Source: Acanthochromis polyacanthus (Eukaryota > Chordata > Actinopteri > Pomacentridae). From it: a stretch of DNA of 64,000 nt. Positions within the stretch are counted from its first letter, which is position 1, and each line of letters opens with the position of its first letter. The position numbers and the translations under genes were made by a program. Location: contig NC_067113.1 in NCBI RefSeq assembly GCF_021347895.1, positions 46,911,474 through 46,975,473 of the forward strand. Direction: 5' to 3'. Below the pieces are notes generated by a model. It was not told where the DNA came from. It ran no database searches and worked only from the letters and a program-made list of their open reading frames with translations. Of the stretch, positions 24,690 through 36,842 are shown one piece after another.

Positions 24690-27219
24690 CTATTCTGTTG
24701 GAAAAATGAAACAATTTTAGAAGTGTAAAGGACCTTAAATCTATTTTCACAACCAAAACAACTATTTAGTTGTTATTGTACATTACAGACTTGGGTATTT
24801 ATGCTTTTGTTGAAACTCTTCTTAGACATTTCAATGGGCGGGACTCAGTTGCACAAAGCTGATGTGACTTTAATTGATAACTAATTTCAGCTCAACTCTC
24901 CTCTTTGTCCTTAATGTCCCTTTAAATTACCTGAAAATGCAGCCAAAGCAGGAAAAAGTCATTAATAAATGTTTTTGTGACCTTTAGACCAATAATTTTA
25001 ATGAGTTATTGCATTACCCGAGCGGTTAACCTCTGAAAGGCGGCTCTGCCTCTTAGAATTTCTGTAACGTTGGTTTAATATCCTGTTTTTGACAGTAAGA
25101 CGAATGAACAAAGCAGTGATCCACAGTTTAAACCCTGAGCTGAGCCGCAGAGACGCGCCGCTGCTGATGTAAATTAGTCTCAGCAGTTTGCTTTAATTAG
25201 CTTTTTGTCAGCTCAATAGAAACAAACAAGAAATATGAAAATGAACATCGATATTTGAATTAAACACCCGAGCCTGAGATGGGAAAACAAAACAGAACAG
25301 CAGGTGATATGTATTTATTTTGATCGCCTTTGCTTCTCTATGCAGGTAAGAAAAAAAAGAGAAGTTGAATGGAGTTTTGTGCAGAGGTGAATGTGTGAAT
25401 TCGTACACGTAGGATATTTTTGCTGCTTCTTTGTGATAAACCTTTTAATGTTTCGGAGGTTTGATCTGCCGGGTTTTGAAGCGGTCGTGTTTCGTATCGC
25501 CTCAGAAACTTTGATGAGGTTTCGTACGTGGCGTCTGCAGGTTCCAGGATGCCAGATTTAACAGTTTCTAAAAGCCTCCTGCAGCTGGAAAGAGATGCTT
25601 TAAGGAGGAAAAATTAAGGAGTGACAGAAAACGTGATGGAAATCAAACTACTGTACGAATGCAGCGGCAGCACATGTTCACTGTGTGTCTAGTGAAGCAG
25701 ACAGGAAGCATGTTGTACCGCTAAAAGGTTTCCTGTGGCGTTTTCACGGCTCTGAAATGACGCTTTGCTGAGCCTCTGAGCTCATTATCTGTAATTATCA
25801 GTGTGTTGAATCACACGAAACCTGTTGCATTTGTAAAAACTCGGCTTCATACGGCTGCTGATGATACCAAACTCCACAGGAGATCTTTAATCTAAGAGTG
25901 GACCTACATTAGCATGCAGCTAGCATTAGTTTCGCTTGGAAAACCACACTATCATTTTGCTGTAGAGGTAAAAAACACTCGTGACTTCTTTGTACTTCCT
26001 GTATTTTGGGTGCTTTTTCAAAGTAGCAACAGCTGAGATTCTTGTTGTGGAATATCCGCATGCATAAAGACGAGCTCTGAGACAAAAATGGATACGATAT
26101 AATAAGACACAAAAAACAAGACTACAAGATCCAAATCCTCTGCGGAACTTTCTTTTTCAGTGCAGTAGTTTGGTGCCTTGTTGTTGCCAACCAACGACAG
26201 AAATGATCGACCAACGGAAGGCTTATACTCGTAACCTACATCCAGTAAATAAGGCTAAGTGGTCACTGATTTGCAGTTACATGGTGCGATCAATAAGTTA
26301 CAGGACTGCACCTACAAAAAGGTAAAAAGGGTTTAAACTTGGCTGCTATCCCTGTTAAAGTGCGATCTTATCTTGAAATATTTTGCGAAAAGTCACGTTA
26401 TCCCCATCAGTGTGGCTAATTATTAGCTTCAATGTTGCTTTAAATGCAATTTAAATGCCAGTAAATAGTAGAAAATGCATTTTCAGGTTAATGAATTCAT
26501 CTGTTATTTTCTCAAAAACCCACAAATAATCTTTTTGCAATAATATATAACTGCTAAATAAATGATTAGCCGCTTATCAGATGGCTGCAGATTCATGTTT
26601 GATTAATTCATGATTCGTCTCAACTTTTAAGTCAAGGCTCCTTGTCAGGGGCAACAGTTGTGTTTATGATTGACACCCGGAGACCAAACAAACTGTGACC
26701 AGGACGATGTTTTCTTCAACATTTATGAGCTTCTGCCCAGAGTTGAGCTATTCTGAAACGTCCCGAGGATTTTGAGGAGGAATATTCTGCACAAAAAAAG
26801 CCTAAATTACACCATACTATTGGCGCAAACACACTGAAAACGCCCCAAGTTTTTTGGCTGTAACTACTCAACAGTTGCTCTCCACCTGCTCTGCTCACCA
26901 GACTTGACTCCCGGCGACTTGAATAAGTGAAATTCAAGTTGAATGGTTGCTGTTTTTGTGCCTTTGGGCTTTTGTAAGTTTGCAAACTTTATAACAAAGC
27001 AGCTTCAGAACAAACTGAACAGAAAGGAAAAACACCAAAAGGTGAATTTTACCAACTCTTTGACACAGCTTCTAGCCATGATTGATGAAGAGTGAATTAA
27101 AAATGCTCCTTTCATTGTTCTGACCAAACACCTACCAACACACTGATATGAGCCTTGAAAGTTTACCCAGAAAGCACTTTTAAAGTTTTCTCTGGTGAAT
27201 TTTCATCAAACAGAAACAC

Positions 27220-27700
27220 ATTCAGGGTACCAATGATTGTTTCTATGATTCTATGTCATAGACATTAAATAGCTTAAGATCTACTGTGCACACCACGATA
27301 CATTCCATAATACTGATGATCAAAGATGGATCTAGATGGATCTAGATCAAAAATGTTCAAATTTAAGCCATTTTGGATGATTATTTTCCGTAATTTTGGC
27401 AGATTTTTATGTCTTGAAGGAACTGTTTTGGACAGTTTTGGACATTTTTTTTGTCATTTTGGATTTTTTTTTAAGTTTTTGGAAAAGCTTCAAGTTATTT
27501 AAATAAGTTTTAATCATTTTTGCATGACTGAGTTATTTTGGAAAAGTTCTGTTGGAGCTAAAAAAAGTTTCAGGTCATTGTGGAAAAGCTTTGAGGCATT
27601 TTGGACAGTTTCTGAGAAAACATGGACACGTTTGAGGTATTTTGGATGATTCTTTTCGAAAATTTGGTGAAATTTTCAATCATTTTAGACAAACTGAAAC
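27220..27700. repeat. Module-plus-array repeat, minus orientation
   Basis: Inverse of the block at 29160: 'GGTACCAATGATTGTTTCTATGA' at 27227, then 'CATTCCATAATACTG' at 27301, followed by 'ATTTTGGACAGTTTTGGACA' units up to about 27700. Confidence 0.75.
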
Positions 27701-28699
27701 AGAAAACATTGACATTGACTGACATTGCTGAACGACAAACAGATTTAGTGTTCAGACTGTGACACCTGGATGGATGCAAAACTGATCTGGTTGCAGTTTT
27801 TAGCAGAACTCACATGTGTTTTTCCTCCTAAAATGTCAGGTGTCTATCTGCTGGACTGATGAAGTTCTGAGGCTCAGAAATGATGGAAAAAGTCCATTAA
27901 AAAGTGATAAATCTATGAACTTTGAGGGCCTAGAACTGTGTAAATATTCATAGTATGAAGGTAGAACTCTGCATGGATCAGAGATTATCAGCTCTATTTA
28001 TTCAGGTATTCTTACTGACATTCACATCTTTTTCCCAGTAAATGCCACAGAACAAGAAACACAACCATCACAGATCCACAACACATTTAAGACAAGAAGC
28101 AGAAGAGTTACAAAACCCTCAGATAAAGGAGCTTTAAAGTCTGCAAGGGACATTAGAGCCACCTCGAGGGCAGCTTGCAGTTTCTTTCTGTTATCTTCCC
28201 TGAAACCAGTTCTGTCGAGGTTAAGACGGATTTAAAGGCTATCTGAGGTGAAGTCGACGCTGCAGGTTTAAATGTGAGCAGAGATGTGAGGAAGTCTGGG
28301 GTTTGTCTCACCGTTTAGAGATGAATATCATGACATGAGTCTGAGTCCATTCAACCTGTGATTTACTAAAACAAATTTGATTCTTTTTCTACAATAACTT
28401 CGGTATATTTAATGAAGATATGCAAAGTTTTACCTTCACACTACTATTTATTCTTCATCCCAGCCCACTGGAAGTAGTTGAAGCCGTACCAGAAATCCCT
28501 CTGCTTCTATATTATTAATATTTAACAATAATTTTGTGGGTATTTGAAGCTAACTATTGACCAACTGGACTCATATTTTTCTATCAAAGATGCACATCAT
28601 TTACTAGAAAAATAATTTAACACTTAGAGCCTGATGGACACAAATTCACATCCAAGTATTATGAGACATTCAAGCCTTTAAAGTGTAGAGAGTTGGGTC

Positions 28700-29740
28700 A
28701 ATTTTGTGCTTTGAAATGGACGTTTTAATGAACAAAATACCTAAAACCTTATCCTAAATGCCTTAGGACTTGCTCAAAATGAAAGAAAATTGTCCATCAT
28801 GACCAAAATGACTCTTAAAAGACTCTCGATTTGTCCAGAATGACAGAAAACTTGACCAAAATGACAAAAACCTGTCAAAAGATATTTAAACCCTGTTCTA
28901 AATGAGCTATAATGTAACCAAAACATAGGAAAAAAACATGTCCACAATCACTGAAAAACATTTTCAAAATGAGAAAAAAAAATAAAAACTTGTATCATGA
29001 CCCAAAACGGTTTCTAATTTCTAAAATACCTCAAACTTTTCCAAATTACTTCAGTAATTCAGTTTGTCCAAGATAATTCAAAACTTGACTAAAATGACAA
29101 AAAAAGGTCCTAAATAAGGTAAACCCAAACAAAATTTGTCCCATACATTTTATAACCATCTCTGAGCACTAATATTATGGGATGTATTGTAGTTTCTGTG
29201 TTTCTATGATGGAGAGTCATAGAAACAATCATTGGTATCCTTGATGTGTTTCCGTTTCAGTTTATCCAAAATGACTCAGAAGTAGCCCAAAATGCCAATC
29301 AATTTCTCCAAAATTACTTAAACATCATCCCAGATACCTCAAACTGATCCAAAATAACTCAAAACCTTTCAATAAAGACCAAAAACTGCCCAAAATAGCT
29401 CAATGTTATCGAGAATGCCTCAACGTTTTTCTGGAATGACTAAAACCTTTTTCCAAATTTTAAAGAAAACCGTCTAAATGACTGATTAAAACTTGTCCAA
29501 AATGTCTCAAAATATTTCCAAAATGGAAAAAAAAATGTCAAAAATTTTTAAAGATGAATCTAAACTTGAGCAGAATCATAAAATCTTCACCAAAATTATT
29601 CAAAAAGGGTCAATTTTGACTATAACCAACTTTGAACACCAGTATTATGGGCTGTTTCATAGTGTGAACAGTAAAACTGCAGCAGTTTAATGTCTTCACA
29701 GTCATAAAAACAATCACTGGTTCCCTGAACTTTCACGGCT
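28700..29740. repeat. Module-plus-array repeat, plus orientation, two arrays and two modules
   Basis: An array of 'GTCCAAAATGACTCAAAAC' type units (28730-29150) is followed by a module at 29165 ('ATATTATGGGATGTAT'), a second array (29270-29630) and a second module at 29640-29735 (CAGTATTATGGGCTGT to 'TCATAAAAACAATCACTGG'). Confidence 0.8.
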
Positions 29741-30191
29741 CTCATCATCATCATATTGGTAGGTGGCTGGTCAGAACAATTCTAGACAATGAAAGGATCA
29801 TTTTTACCTACATTGGATACCAGAGTCATCTTCTAGACACAATGCACTCTGGCAAAATACTTTTCTAAAATTCAAATTTATAACAGGAAATGACTCAAAT
29901 GAATTCATTCCTGCTGCTCAACTGTTCCAATAGCACTGATTACCAGCCACAGTGTTGGAGGTCATTAAACGGCACAGAGGTCTTTGTCACGGTGCCCCTT
30001 TACCAAACAATATACACTTTCTTAATGATTCCACTGGTAAAGATGGGTTTTTAAAAGTGGTTGAGTCTTTAACAAAGCCCTATTGGTTTAGATTTTAACA
30101 TTTGAGTGGAAGTAAATCTGATTTGGTTGCAGTCTTTAAAAGAAATCTACATCTGGAAGCATCGACAGTCAGTGTTTGGGTTCAGACCTAC

Positions 30192-30327
30192 CCGGTAGGT
30201 GAAGACGACCTTGGATGTTCCTCTTCTTCCTCCCTCCACTTCCACTTCCACTGCTCCACTGTTGGTTGGTTCAAACGGGAGGTCGAACGGAGGAACTCGC
30301 CTCGCTGGGCCGATTTCGCAAACCACA
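30192..30327 (-). CDS. plxnb2: Exon 17: end of IPT1
   Basis: Last base of codon 893 and codons 894-938. It begins VVCEIGPARRVPPF, then GAVEVEVEGG and SKVVFTYR, the closing strands of an IPT domain. Phase is 0 at donor GTAGGT. A 10.1 kb intron follows, the largest within the coding region. Confidence 0.92.
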
Positions 30328-31802
30328 CTGAGGATAGAAGCACAAGAAGGCACTAAATATTTGATCAGACTATTTCTAAGTATAAACTGTCAGAAAATGG
30401 TGAAAAATGGTTCCTCAAACAACAAAGTGGCATCTTTTTCTGTCCAAAGCACAAACACAGTTGATTTCCAATTACAAAAGACCAAATAAACAACAAAACA
30501 TTCACATTTTAGAAGCTAGAACCACAGAATTTCTTCTGATTTTTTCGTTACTGCTTCATTTTCTGCAAATCACTGCAACTCCAGGAGCTCGAGAGCTTCA
30601 AATCAATTTTAACCTGACAAAAAACTCTTATTATAAAGTCTAGAATCTTGCAATTTCTTGAGAGTTTCACCACTTTTCTTAGTCTGTCAGCCAAATTCAT
30701 CCAGTGAGAGGTGCAAAAGCAAAAGTAATAAGATTTAATGCGGTGCTTCTAAAATCAAAGTCATTTCAATTTGATTTTTTTTCTTATGATTTAGATGATG
30801 TTCTCTCTCCTGCATGGTTGTTCTGTTTCCATAGAGATGCATGACTTTACACTGTCCTGAAAAATGAGACGGGAGCAAAAAAATTATTTCAGATGTTTTT
30901 TTACATGAACTTGGAGCATCAAAGTCTAAAAGTTGCAGCATTTAATATGTAAAATGTCTGAATTTTGTTGTAATAATGAAGCAAATACATAAATGTTAAA
31001 TTTCCAACACTATTTATGCAGTTTTTTTTCTGCAATACCTCTTAAATACAGAAATCTTAAAGGACATTTTCATTGACGGCAGCAGAATTTGCCATTAATA
31101 TGCAACTATAGAGGAAACAGAAACCTGTTTTTGCAACCAATGCAACTATTTCCTAACAAAGTTGTTGTTACTTTACTTTAGAGACTTGTGTGTTTTTGTG
31201 CTTTTTCTCGCTGGTTCAGTCGGTGGGTCACAGTTGCATAAAGGTGACGTCACATATTTGTCTGAATTTGAATCAAAATATAGCTAAACATGTTAATTAG
31301 CTTGCCTCTGATTAAACAGTTGCTATTTATGTGAAACTTTTAAGGAAATGGAAAACCATTTTCGCAACCAGCTTCTTACTCTGAGCAACACGGTTGTATT
31401 TAAACTATTTTCTGACAAAAAACACCTGAGTTTAGAGGGTAAACATTGCATTTTTCTTCAACTAGAGTTTGAAAAGTGAAGTTTTATTCCCTTTTCCGTG
31501 TCAATAAGACTCTTGAATCTCAAATCAATCAGGAGTTTTAATCAAGTTTCGGCTCCACTCTGATCAAAGTTGCCCCTTCTGCACTCGAACATCAGTCTGA
31601 GGACGTTAAAAAAAATCAGCTTCAAACCAAGATGAGAGGCGGCAAGATCGACGTCTCGCCTCTTGAAGCTTTAATTCGAGCTCAGAGGGAGAGCGAGGCC
31701 CGGTTATGTGCAGTAATTAATTAATGTCAGCAGCCTGTCAGAGGTTCACATGTTCGGCTTCACCTGGTCGCTGCTGCCGGCTGCATGTTAACGAGGTTTT
31801 AC
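30328..31802 (-). other. Intron 16 (1.5 kb)
   Basis: Mostly AT-rich. The section 31490-31720, next to exon 16, is richer in GC and non-repetitive, with 'CAGTAATTAATTAATGTCAGCAGCC'-like TAAT sites. Nothing coding seen. Confidence 0.55.
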
Positions 31803-31951
31803 CTGGTGGAGACGGAATATCTGTCCTCCTGGTGAACACAGTCCACCCCAACCACCGTGATCTTCTTGATGTCCTCCTTCTTTATCCCCATGTTGGAGCC
31901 TTTAATGGTCACCGAGATCCGACCGTTCAGAGGGCCGTAACGAGGGACGAT
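31803..31951 (-). CDS. plxnb2: Exon 16: IPT/TIG domain 1
   Basis: Codons 844-892 plus two bases of 893. It shows the IPT signature IVPRYGPLNGRISVTIKGSN, then GVDCVHQEDRYSVST, matching human GPLGGGIRITILGSNLG and ERYSVSTR. The split codon AG|T gives serine. The donor is GTAAAA. Confidence 0.95.
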
Positions 31952-33547
31952 CTGCACGGAAAGATGAGGAAATAACAACAAATATAAAACAAGCAGCTGG
32001 ATTTATATGGTGGATTAGAAGAGATGTTTTCTAAAGGGAGTCGCCCCCCAGAAAACTACAATATTTAATATTTTTTTCATCCATCAGTGAGGTTGGCTGC
32101 AGTCACAGCTGATAAAGGCCTGAAACTTCCAACCACAGAAGGCAGCGAACTATTCTTTATGTACTGTAGTTAACTCTATTCTGTAAAACAAAAAAAAAAC
32201 AAGCAGGGTGGCAGAAAAAATAATAAACAGTGGAGTACTGTAAATTCAAAAACTATAAAAAAGAAAAGATGGAAACCAGCAAATTATCTTGAGAATATTG
32301 ATATTTTTAGCTGATTTAAATGTAGTAAAACCGTGGCATTTTGCAGCCAAATGCTGTAAAAGGACACATTAATATTTGTACAACTACAGATATTTGAAGT
32401 GGACATTATCTACAGTTTTAGCCTGATTTTATTCATTCATTCTTTTATTTTTTATAAATAGTCAATTTGTAAATAAACATTTATTTTCTCTGCTTTTATT
32501 CTAGAGTTCTAGCACAACTTGAATAACTTCTGAGGTGATGGGAGGAAAAAGAGTTTAAAGAGGTCAAAATGTTACAGTGGTATATGGAACAATAATGTAT
32601 TGTTAGTTGTGACCTAAATACTATGAGTGCTGCCGACGTTTGACCTCTTTAAACGCTAAAAATAACATGAATCTGATGAAGATGCGTTTACTGTCTGAAT
32701 AAAAAATGTCTTTTTCCTGCATCTTGAGATCCGACGTTTTTAAAAAACATCCATGAAGATGTCGAGATGAAACCAGTGGAGACAAATCTTCCAACGAAAG
32801 TTTCATTTTTCAAAACTGGCTGCAGGAATTTAAACCAATAAATCATCGGTTTGTTTTTACATTTAACACTTCTGATTTTAAAGTCTCTGCTCTCTTCAAT
32901 ATATAATCTTCTATAGTGAGTTAATGGACATATTTAGGTTATTTAGTGCTGAGTAACTTGAACCACAGAGGAATAAATCACCTAATTTGTGTATCTTTAT
33001 TAAAATATAGGACATGAAATACACATTAAACTGTTTTTATTGTTGCTGTGACAATAAATGCTTGTTTGGTCTCATAAAAGATGTGATATGAAGCATTTAG
33101 TCGCGATAAATTTACAGATGAATGCTGTAAAAACTGTGAAAAAAATAGAAAATATCTGCAAAATAATTATATTTTTAGATGACCTCAGCTGAATGGGGTA
33201 AAGCAGTCTAATTTCACAGCGACTATTCATAAAAACAGAATTTTGATGTGGACATATTTATAATTTTGGGCTTTTTTTCTTTTCTTTTGCAAATTACATG
33301 TCAGTTAATGTGCTTCCCCCCAACAATTACGGAAGATATTAACTGTAATTTACAAAAAGTTTTAGACTTTTTGATCATTACAGTATTCCACCGTTTTTAG
33401 TGTGTTTTTCTGGCAAAGATTTTCACAGTTTTTCTGCAGGTTTTAGTAGTTTTTTTTCCCCAGTGGACTGGACTCATGTCTCTCAGACACCCAGAACTTG
33501 TCCTGTACCCTCAGAATCTCGTAAACGTGTGATTTTTCCAGACTTAC
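31952..33547 (-). other. Intron 15 (1.6 kb)
   Basis: AT-rich, with no repeat array and no gene recognised. Short phrases such as 'AAATGCTGTAAAA' recur loosely and suggest very old duplication. Confidence 0.5.
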
Positions 33548-33711
33548 GTCGGTGATCTCCGGGTCTGGACACTGGGCCGGCTGCGGCGTTAGGCAGAGCT
33601 CCCGGTAAACGCAGGTTCTGGAGGCGGAGCACCAAACACACTGATATTTGGAGTCAGCGTGTTTACAGAGACTGCAGTCCTCACGGCCAACGGAGCAGTT
33701 ATACAGGACAA
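33548..33711 (-). CDS. plxnb2: Exon 15: PSI3 domain
   Basis: Two bases of codon 789 and codons 790-843. The frame VLYNCSVGREDCSLC, then YQCVWC, RTCVYRELC and QCPDPEITD gives the full PSI cysteine set and leads into IPT1. Donor GTAAGT, phase 0. The acceptor CTCCACAG sits at the end of a pyrimidine tract of about 430 bases. Confidence 0.95.
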
Positions 33712-33715
33712 CTGT

Positions 33716-34145
33716 GGAGGAAGAAGAAGGAGAAGAAAGACAGAAGAATGAGGGGAAGGAGAAGAAGAAGGAGGAGGAGGAGGAGAAGAAGAAGGAGAAG
33801 AAAGACAGAAGAATGAGGAGGAGAAGAAGGTGAAGAAGGAGAAGAAGAGGAAGGTGAAGAAGAAGAAAAAGAAGGAGGAGGAGAAGAATGAGGAAAAGAA
33901 GAAGATAAACAAGAATCCCAAGAAGGAGAAGAAGAATGAGTAGAAGGAGGAGAAGAATGAGGAAAAAAGATAAACAAGAATCCCAAGAAGAAGGTGAAGA
34001 AGGGGAAGAATGAGGAGAAGGAGGGAAAGAAGAAAAAGAAGGAGGAGATGAAGAAGGAGGAGGTGAAGAAGGAGGAAAAGAATGAGGAGGAGAAGATGAA
34101 GGAGGAGGAGGAGAATGAGAAGAACAAGAAGAAAAAGAAGATGAT
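33716..34145. repeat. Polypurine/polypyrimidine tract (GAA/GAG)n, about 430 bp
   Basis: Plus strand is nearly all A and G (GAAGAAGGAGGAGGAG type), broken only by a few C or T (for example GACAGAAGAATGAG and AAACAAGAATCCC, which is itself duplicated 65 bases apart). In the gene's orientation it is a CTT/CTC tract that reaches the exon 15 acceptor and fills most of the 493-base intron 14. Ser/Phe-rich and Lys/Glu-rich frames across it are composition artefacts. Confidence 0.95.
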
Positions 34146-34204
34146 TACCACGACAAATCAGAAACCTAGACAGGAAGTGAAAGTCAAAGTAAAAGCTTCC
34201 TCAC

Positions 34205-34292
34205 CTGTCAGCGTGCTGTCGATCTTCTTCTCCGAGTCGCTCTGCTTGATGTGGAAGGAAACGTTCACCTCCTGCTGTTTGTCGTAGGAAAA
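34205..34292 (-). CDS. plxnb2: Exon 14: linker strand before PSI3
   Basis: Codons 760-788 plus one base of 789. It reads FSYDKQQEVNVSFHIKQSD and ends KKIDSTLT, matching human NIDSKLHVTLYNC across the exon 14-15 junction. The donor is GTGAGG. The short intron that follows is almost entirely pyrimidine on the transcript strand. Confidence 0.9.
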
Positions 34293-34649
34293 CTGAAAAC
34301 ACACGACAGCCACGTTTTCATCAGGATGTTTATTAAGCTGCTTTATGTTCATAGAAAAGGTCAGAAAAATGTTAAAATAAATGTTATTGTTCTATATACT
34401 ATGTATATATTTATATATTATGTATATTTTGGATTTTGTATATCTTATCTATAAATATATATTCTATGTATTATGTTTATATTTTGGATTACATATATAT
34501 TTCATTTACTCTGTATTATGCATATATTCGATATACTATGTATAGATTTAATATATTATGTATATATCCTGTATTAATGTATATTATGACTGCTTTTATG
34601 TTCTAGAAATCCTCCTGTCAACACCAACACACACACTTCTGCATAAATC

Positions 34650-34735
34650 AAAAAAAAAAAAACACAAGAGCCAGCCAGCCAGCCAGCCAGCCAGCCACAC
34701 AGACAGACAGACAGACAGACAGACACACACACACA
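34650..34735. repeat. Compound microsatellite: poly-A, (AGCC)n, (ACAG)n, (AC)n
   Basis: A run of A, then about six AGCC units, about six ACAG units and a short AC run, directly adjacent to one another. Confidence 0.95.
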
Positions 34736-34799
34736 GACCCTCAGACTCAGCAGGAGTCCAGGATCAATGAAGAGAGAAGAACAACTCTCCAGGTTGAAA

Positions 34800-34895
34800 C
34801 TATTGTGTTGTTTTGTCGGCCAACAGGGGGCGCCGTCGCACACACAAACACACAAAACGCAAACAACATTTTAAAACCAGCTGCCATCCATTAGT
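34800..34895. repeat. Copy A of a duplicated segment
   Basis: TTTGTCGGCCAACAGGGGGC (from about 34813) followed by 'CCGTCGCACACAC' and 'AAAACCAGCTGCCATCC' is repeated at 36310-36425 with 'CCGTCACACACAC' and 'AAAATCAGCTGCATAC'. Confidence 0.85.
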
Positions 34896-34904
34896 GTTTA
34901 TCTT

Positions 34905-35920
34905 TAATCTCTTTCAGGCATTTATGTCTGTTTTTGCAGCTGTTTCCCATCGATTCTTGCTCAGCTTACATCGCTTTCTAGAATTTTTGTGCGTATTTGT
35001 GTTAATTTGGCCTCTTTTTTCGATCATCTTGAATCTTTTTCAAGTCTTTTTTTGTCTTTGCGTTCATTTTGCATCCTTTTCTAGCATTTTTGTGTCTTTA
35101 CAGCCATTCTGCATACATTTCAGTTAATTTTGCATCTTTTACTGGTTTACATGTTTCTTTTATGTTTTTTTTCTTTAGATTATTGTGTCTTTGCAGCAGC
35201 TTTACATCTGTTTATGTTGATTTTTTACCTTTTTTCTTTCAGGTCGTTTTGTGTGTCTTTGCAGTCGTTTTGCATGTGTTTGTGTTAATTTTGCATCTTT
35301 TATCATTGGGTTGCAGCTTTTCCTGTTGTTTTGTGCATCTTTGCAGCTGTTTAACATCTATTTTAGTTCATTTTTCATCTCTTTTAGTCGAGTTCATTCT
35401 CTTGTCTGGCCATTTGTGATTGTTTAGTTGTGTTCATTTTGTATCTTTCTTGTCTTTTTGTGTGTCTTTGGAGTCGTTTCTATGCATTTGAGTTAATTTT
35501 GAATGTTTTTGTCATTGGTTTACATATTTTTTGTGTGTGTGTTTTTGCAGCTGTTTAACACCTATGTCTGTTCATTTTGCTGTTTTTATGGCAGTTTTTT
35601 AATTTTTCTGGTCATTTTGCAATCACTGACCACTTAGTTGTGTTAATTTTGTATCGTTCTAGTCTTTTTGTGTGTCTTGCATGCGTTTTGCATCTCCTTT
35701 TCATTGTCTTGTATGTATTTTTGGTCTTCTTGTGTGTTTTTGCAGCTGTTTTACATCTGTTTGTGTTGATTTTTAACTCCTTTTTCACCAGCTTGCATCT
35801 CTTTCAGGTCTTTTTGTGTGTCTTTGCAGACGTGTTGCATGTGTTTGTACTAATGTTGCGTCTTTTTTCATGGTCTTACATGTATTGTTGGTCTCCTTTT
35901 GAAGCTGTTTAACATCTTTC
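34905..35920. repeat. T-rich degenerate minisatellite, block 1
   Basis: Repeated phrases 'TTTTTGTGTGTCTTTGCAG', 'CGTTTTGCATCTGTTTGTGT' and 'TTAATTTTGCATCTTTT' recur every 60-90 bases with much drift. Phe/Cys-rich frames here are artefacts. Confidence 0.85.
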
Positions 35921-35974
35921 TGTGTTGATGGAAGAACAGGAGAACCAAAAAGTGACCAACTTACTCACATTTTA

Positions 35975-36303
35975 ATTAACCACGCCCGACGGGTACGTCA
36001 GCGGGGTTACTGAGTATGTATGTATGTATGAATGTGGCTATGTCCGGTCCGATATCTCTGCAACCGCTGAAGTCAGGATAATCAAACTTGACACTGAAGA
36101 TCAGTCTAAGGTCCCCTGCTCAGTTGTGGAGTTACAGGTCAGCAGATCAAGTAGGGAGGGAGATACGTACGATGATCAAAATTGATACATATTGCATCAG
36201 TTGTATAGGGAGGACAGGGTTTTCGCCAGCAGAGGGCGTGGTTCTGCCCTCTACTGAGGGCTTATCTAGTTTTCTATCATTTCAGGGAGACTTGGGAGTA
36301 TAA
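35975..36303. mobile_element. Possible short DNA element with inverted ends
   Basis: The segment interrupts the T-rich array and differs from it in composition. AACCACGCCC near 35978 is mirrored by GGGCGTGGTT near 36235, and (TATG)n lies at 36015-36030. No target duplication could be confirmed. Confidence 0.35.
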
Positions 36304-36309
36304 CTGTGT

Positions 36310-36425
36310 TTTTTTGTCGGCCAACAGGGGGCACCGTCACACACACACGGTTGCCCGTTTACCAGTGAATAATCAGCCAGAGAGCTCAACAAAACTCAAA
36401 CACAACATCTCAAAATCAGCTGCAT
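36310..36425. repeat. Copy B of the duplicated segment
   Basis: Same phrases as copy A at 34800, with about 40 extra bases (GGTTGCCCGTTTACCAGTGA and following) in the middle. Confidence 0.82.
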
Positions 36426-36429
36426 ACAA

Positions 36430-36575
36430 ATAAAATTATATCGGAGCCGAGCCCGGAGCCTTTTCCCGACTCACAATCATGTTAATTTACTCACAAATTA
36501 GCCACTAATGATGCACTAATTGTCTAATTATCATTAATGATTCACTCCCTGATTCCATCGCAGCTTCAAAACACA
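36430..36575. promoter_or_regulatory. Candidate enhancer: cluster of TAAT homeodomain-type sites
   Basis: Within about 70 bases there are repeated TTAAT/ATTA cores (for example TTAATTTACTCACAAATTAG and CTAATTATCATTAATGATTC). The block is unique, sits between repeats and is non-coding. Function is inferred only from site density. Confidence 0.3.
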
Positions 36576-36842
36576 ACAGAGAGCTCAGAAGAGGAAGTTG
36601 GGAGGCTTCGATGGACACAGTAACTTTATTGTTAGAATTTCTTTGTTTTTATTCTCTCATTTTAGACTATTTTACTTATTTTAGATTCACAAAACCCCTT
36701 TAAACTTCTTTTAACATCCACGTTGCTGTCGTTTTATCATTTCTGTTCCTGAGACTCGTCTTTTACATGTATTTTAATTTTGCTGCGTTGCTTTTGTGAA
36801 ACTCTTGGCTCATAAAAGACCAGAAAATAACCACAAACTAAT

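Larger units (their letters stand above)
20074..30191 (-). other. Intron 17 (10.1 kb)
   Basis: Largest intron in the coding region. It contains a candidate conserved non-coding block (20440-20720), three blocks of the module-plus-array family (21430-22080, 27220-27700, 28700-29740), a triplicated 300-bp repeat (23390-24070) and a MITE (24142-24689). The moderately GC-rich section 24860-26300 is unexplained. No second gene was found. Confidence 0.65.

Noticed and set aside
33699..34151. 150-residue Ser/Phe-rich minus frame and Lys/Glu-rich plus frames
   Set aside because: They are translations of a polypurine/polypyrimidine tract and have no independent coding support.
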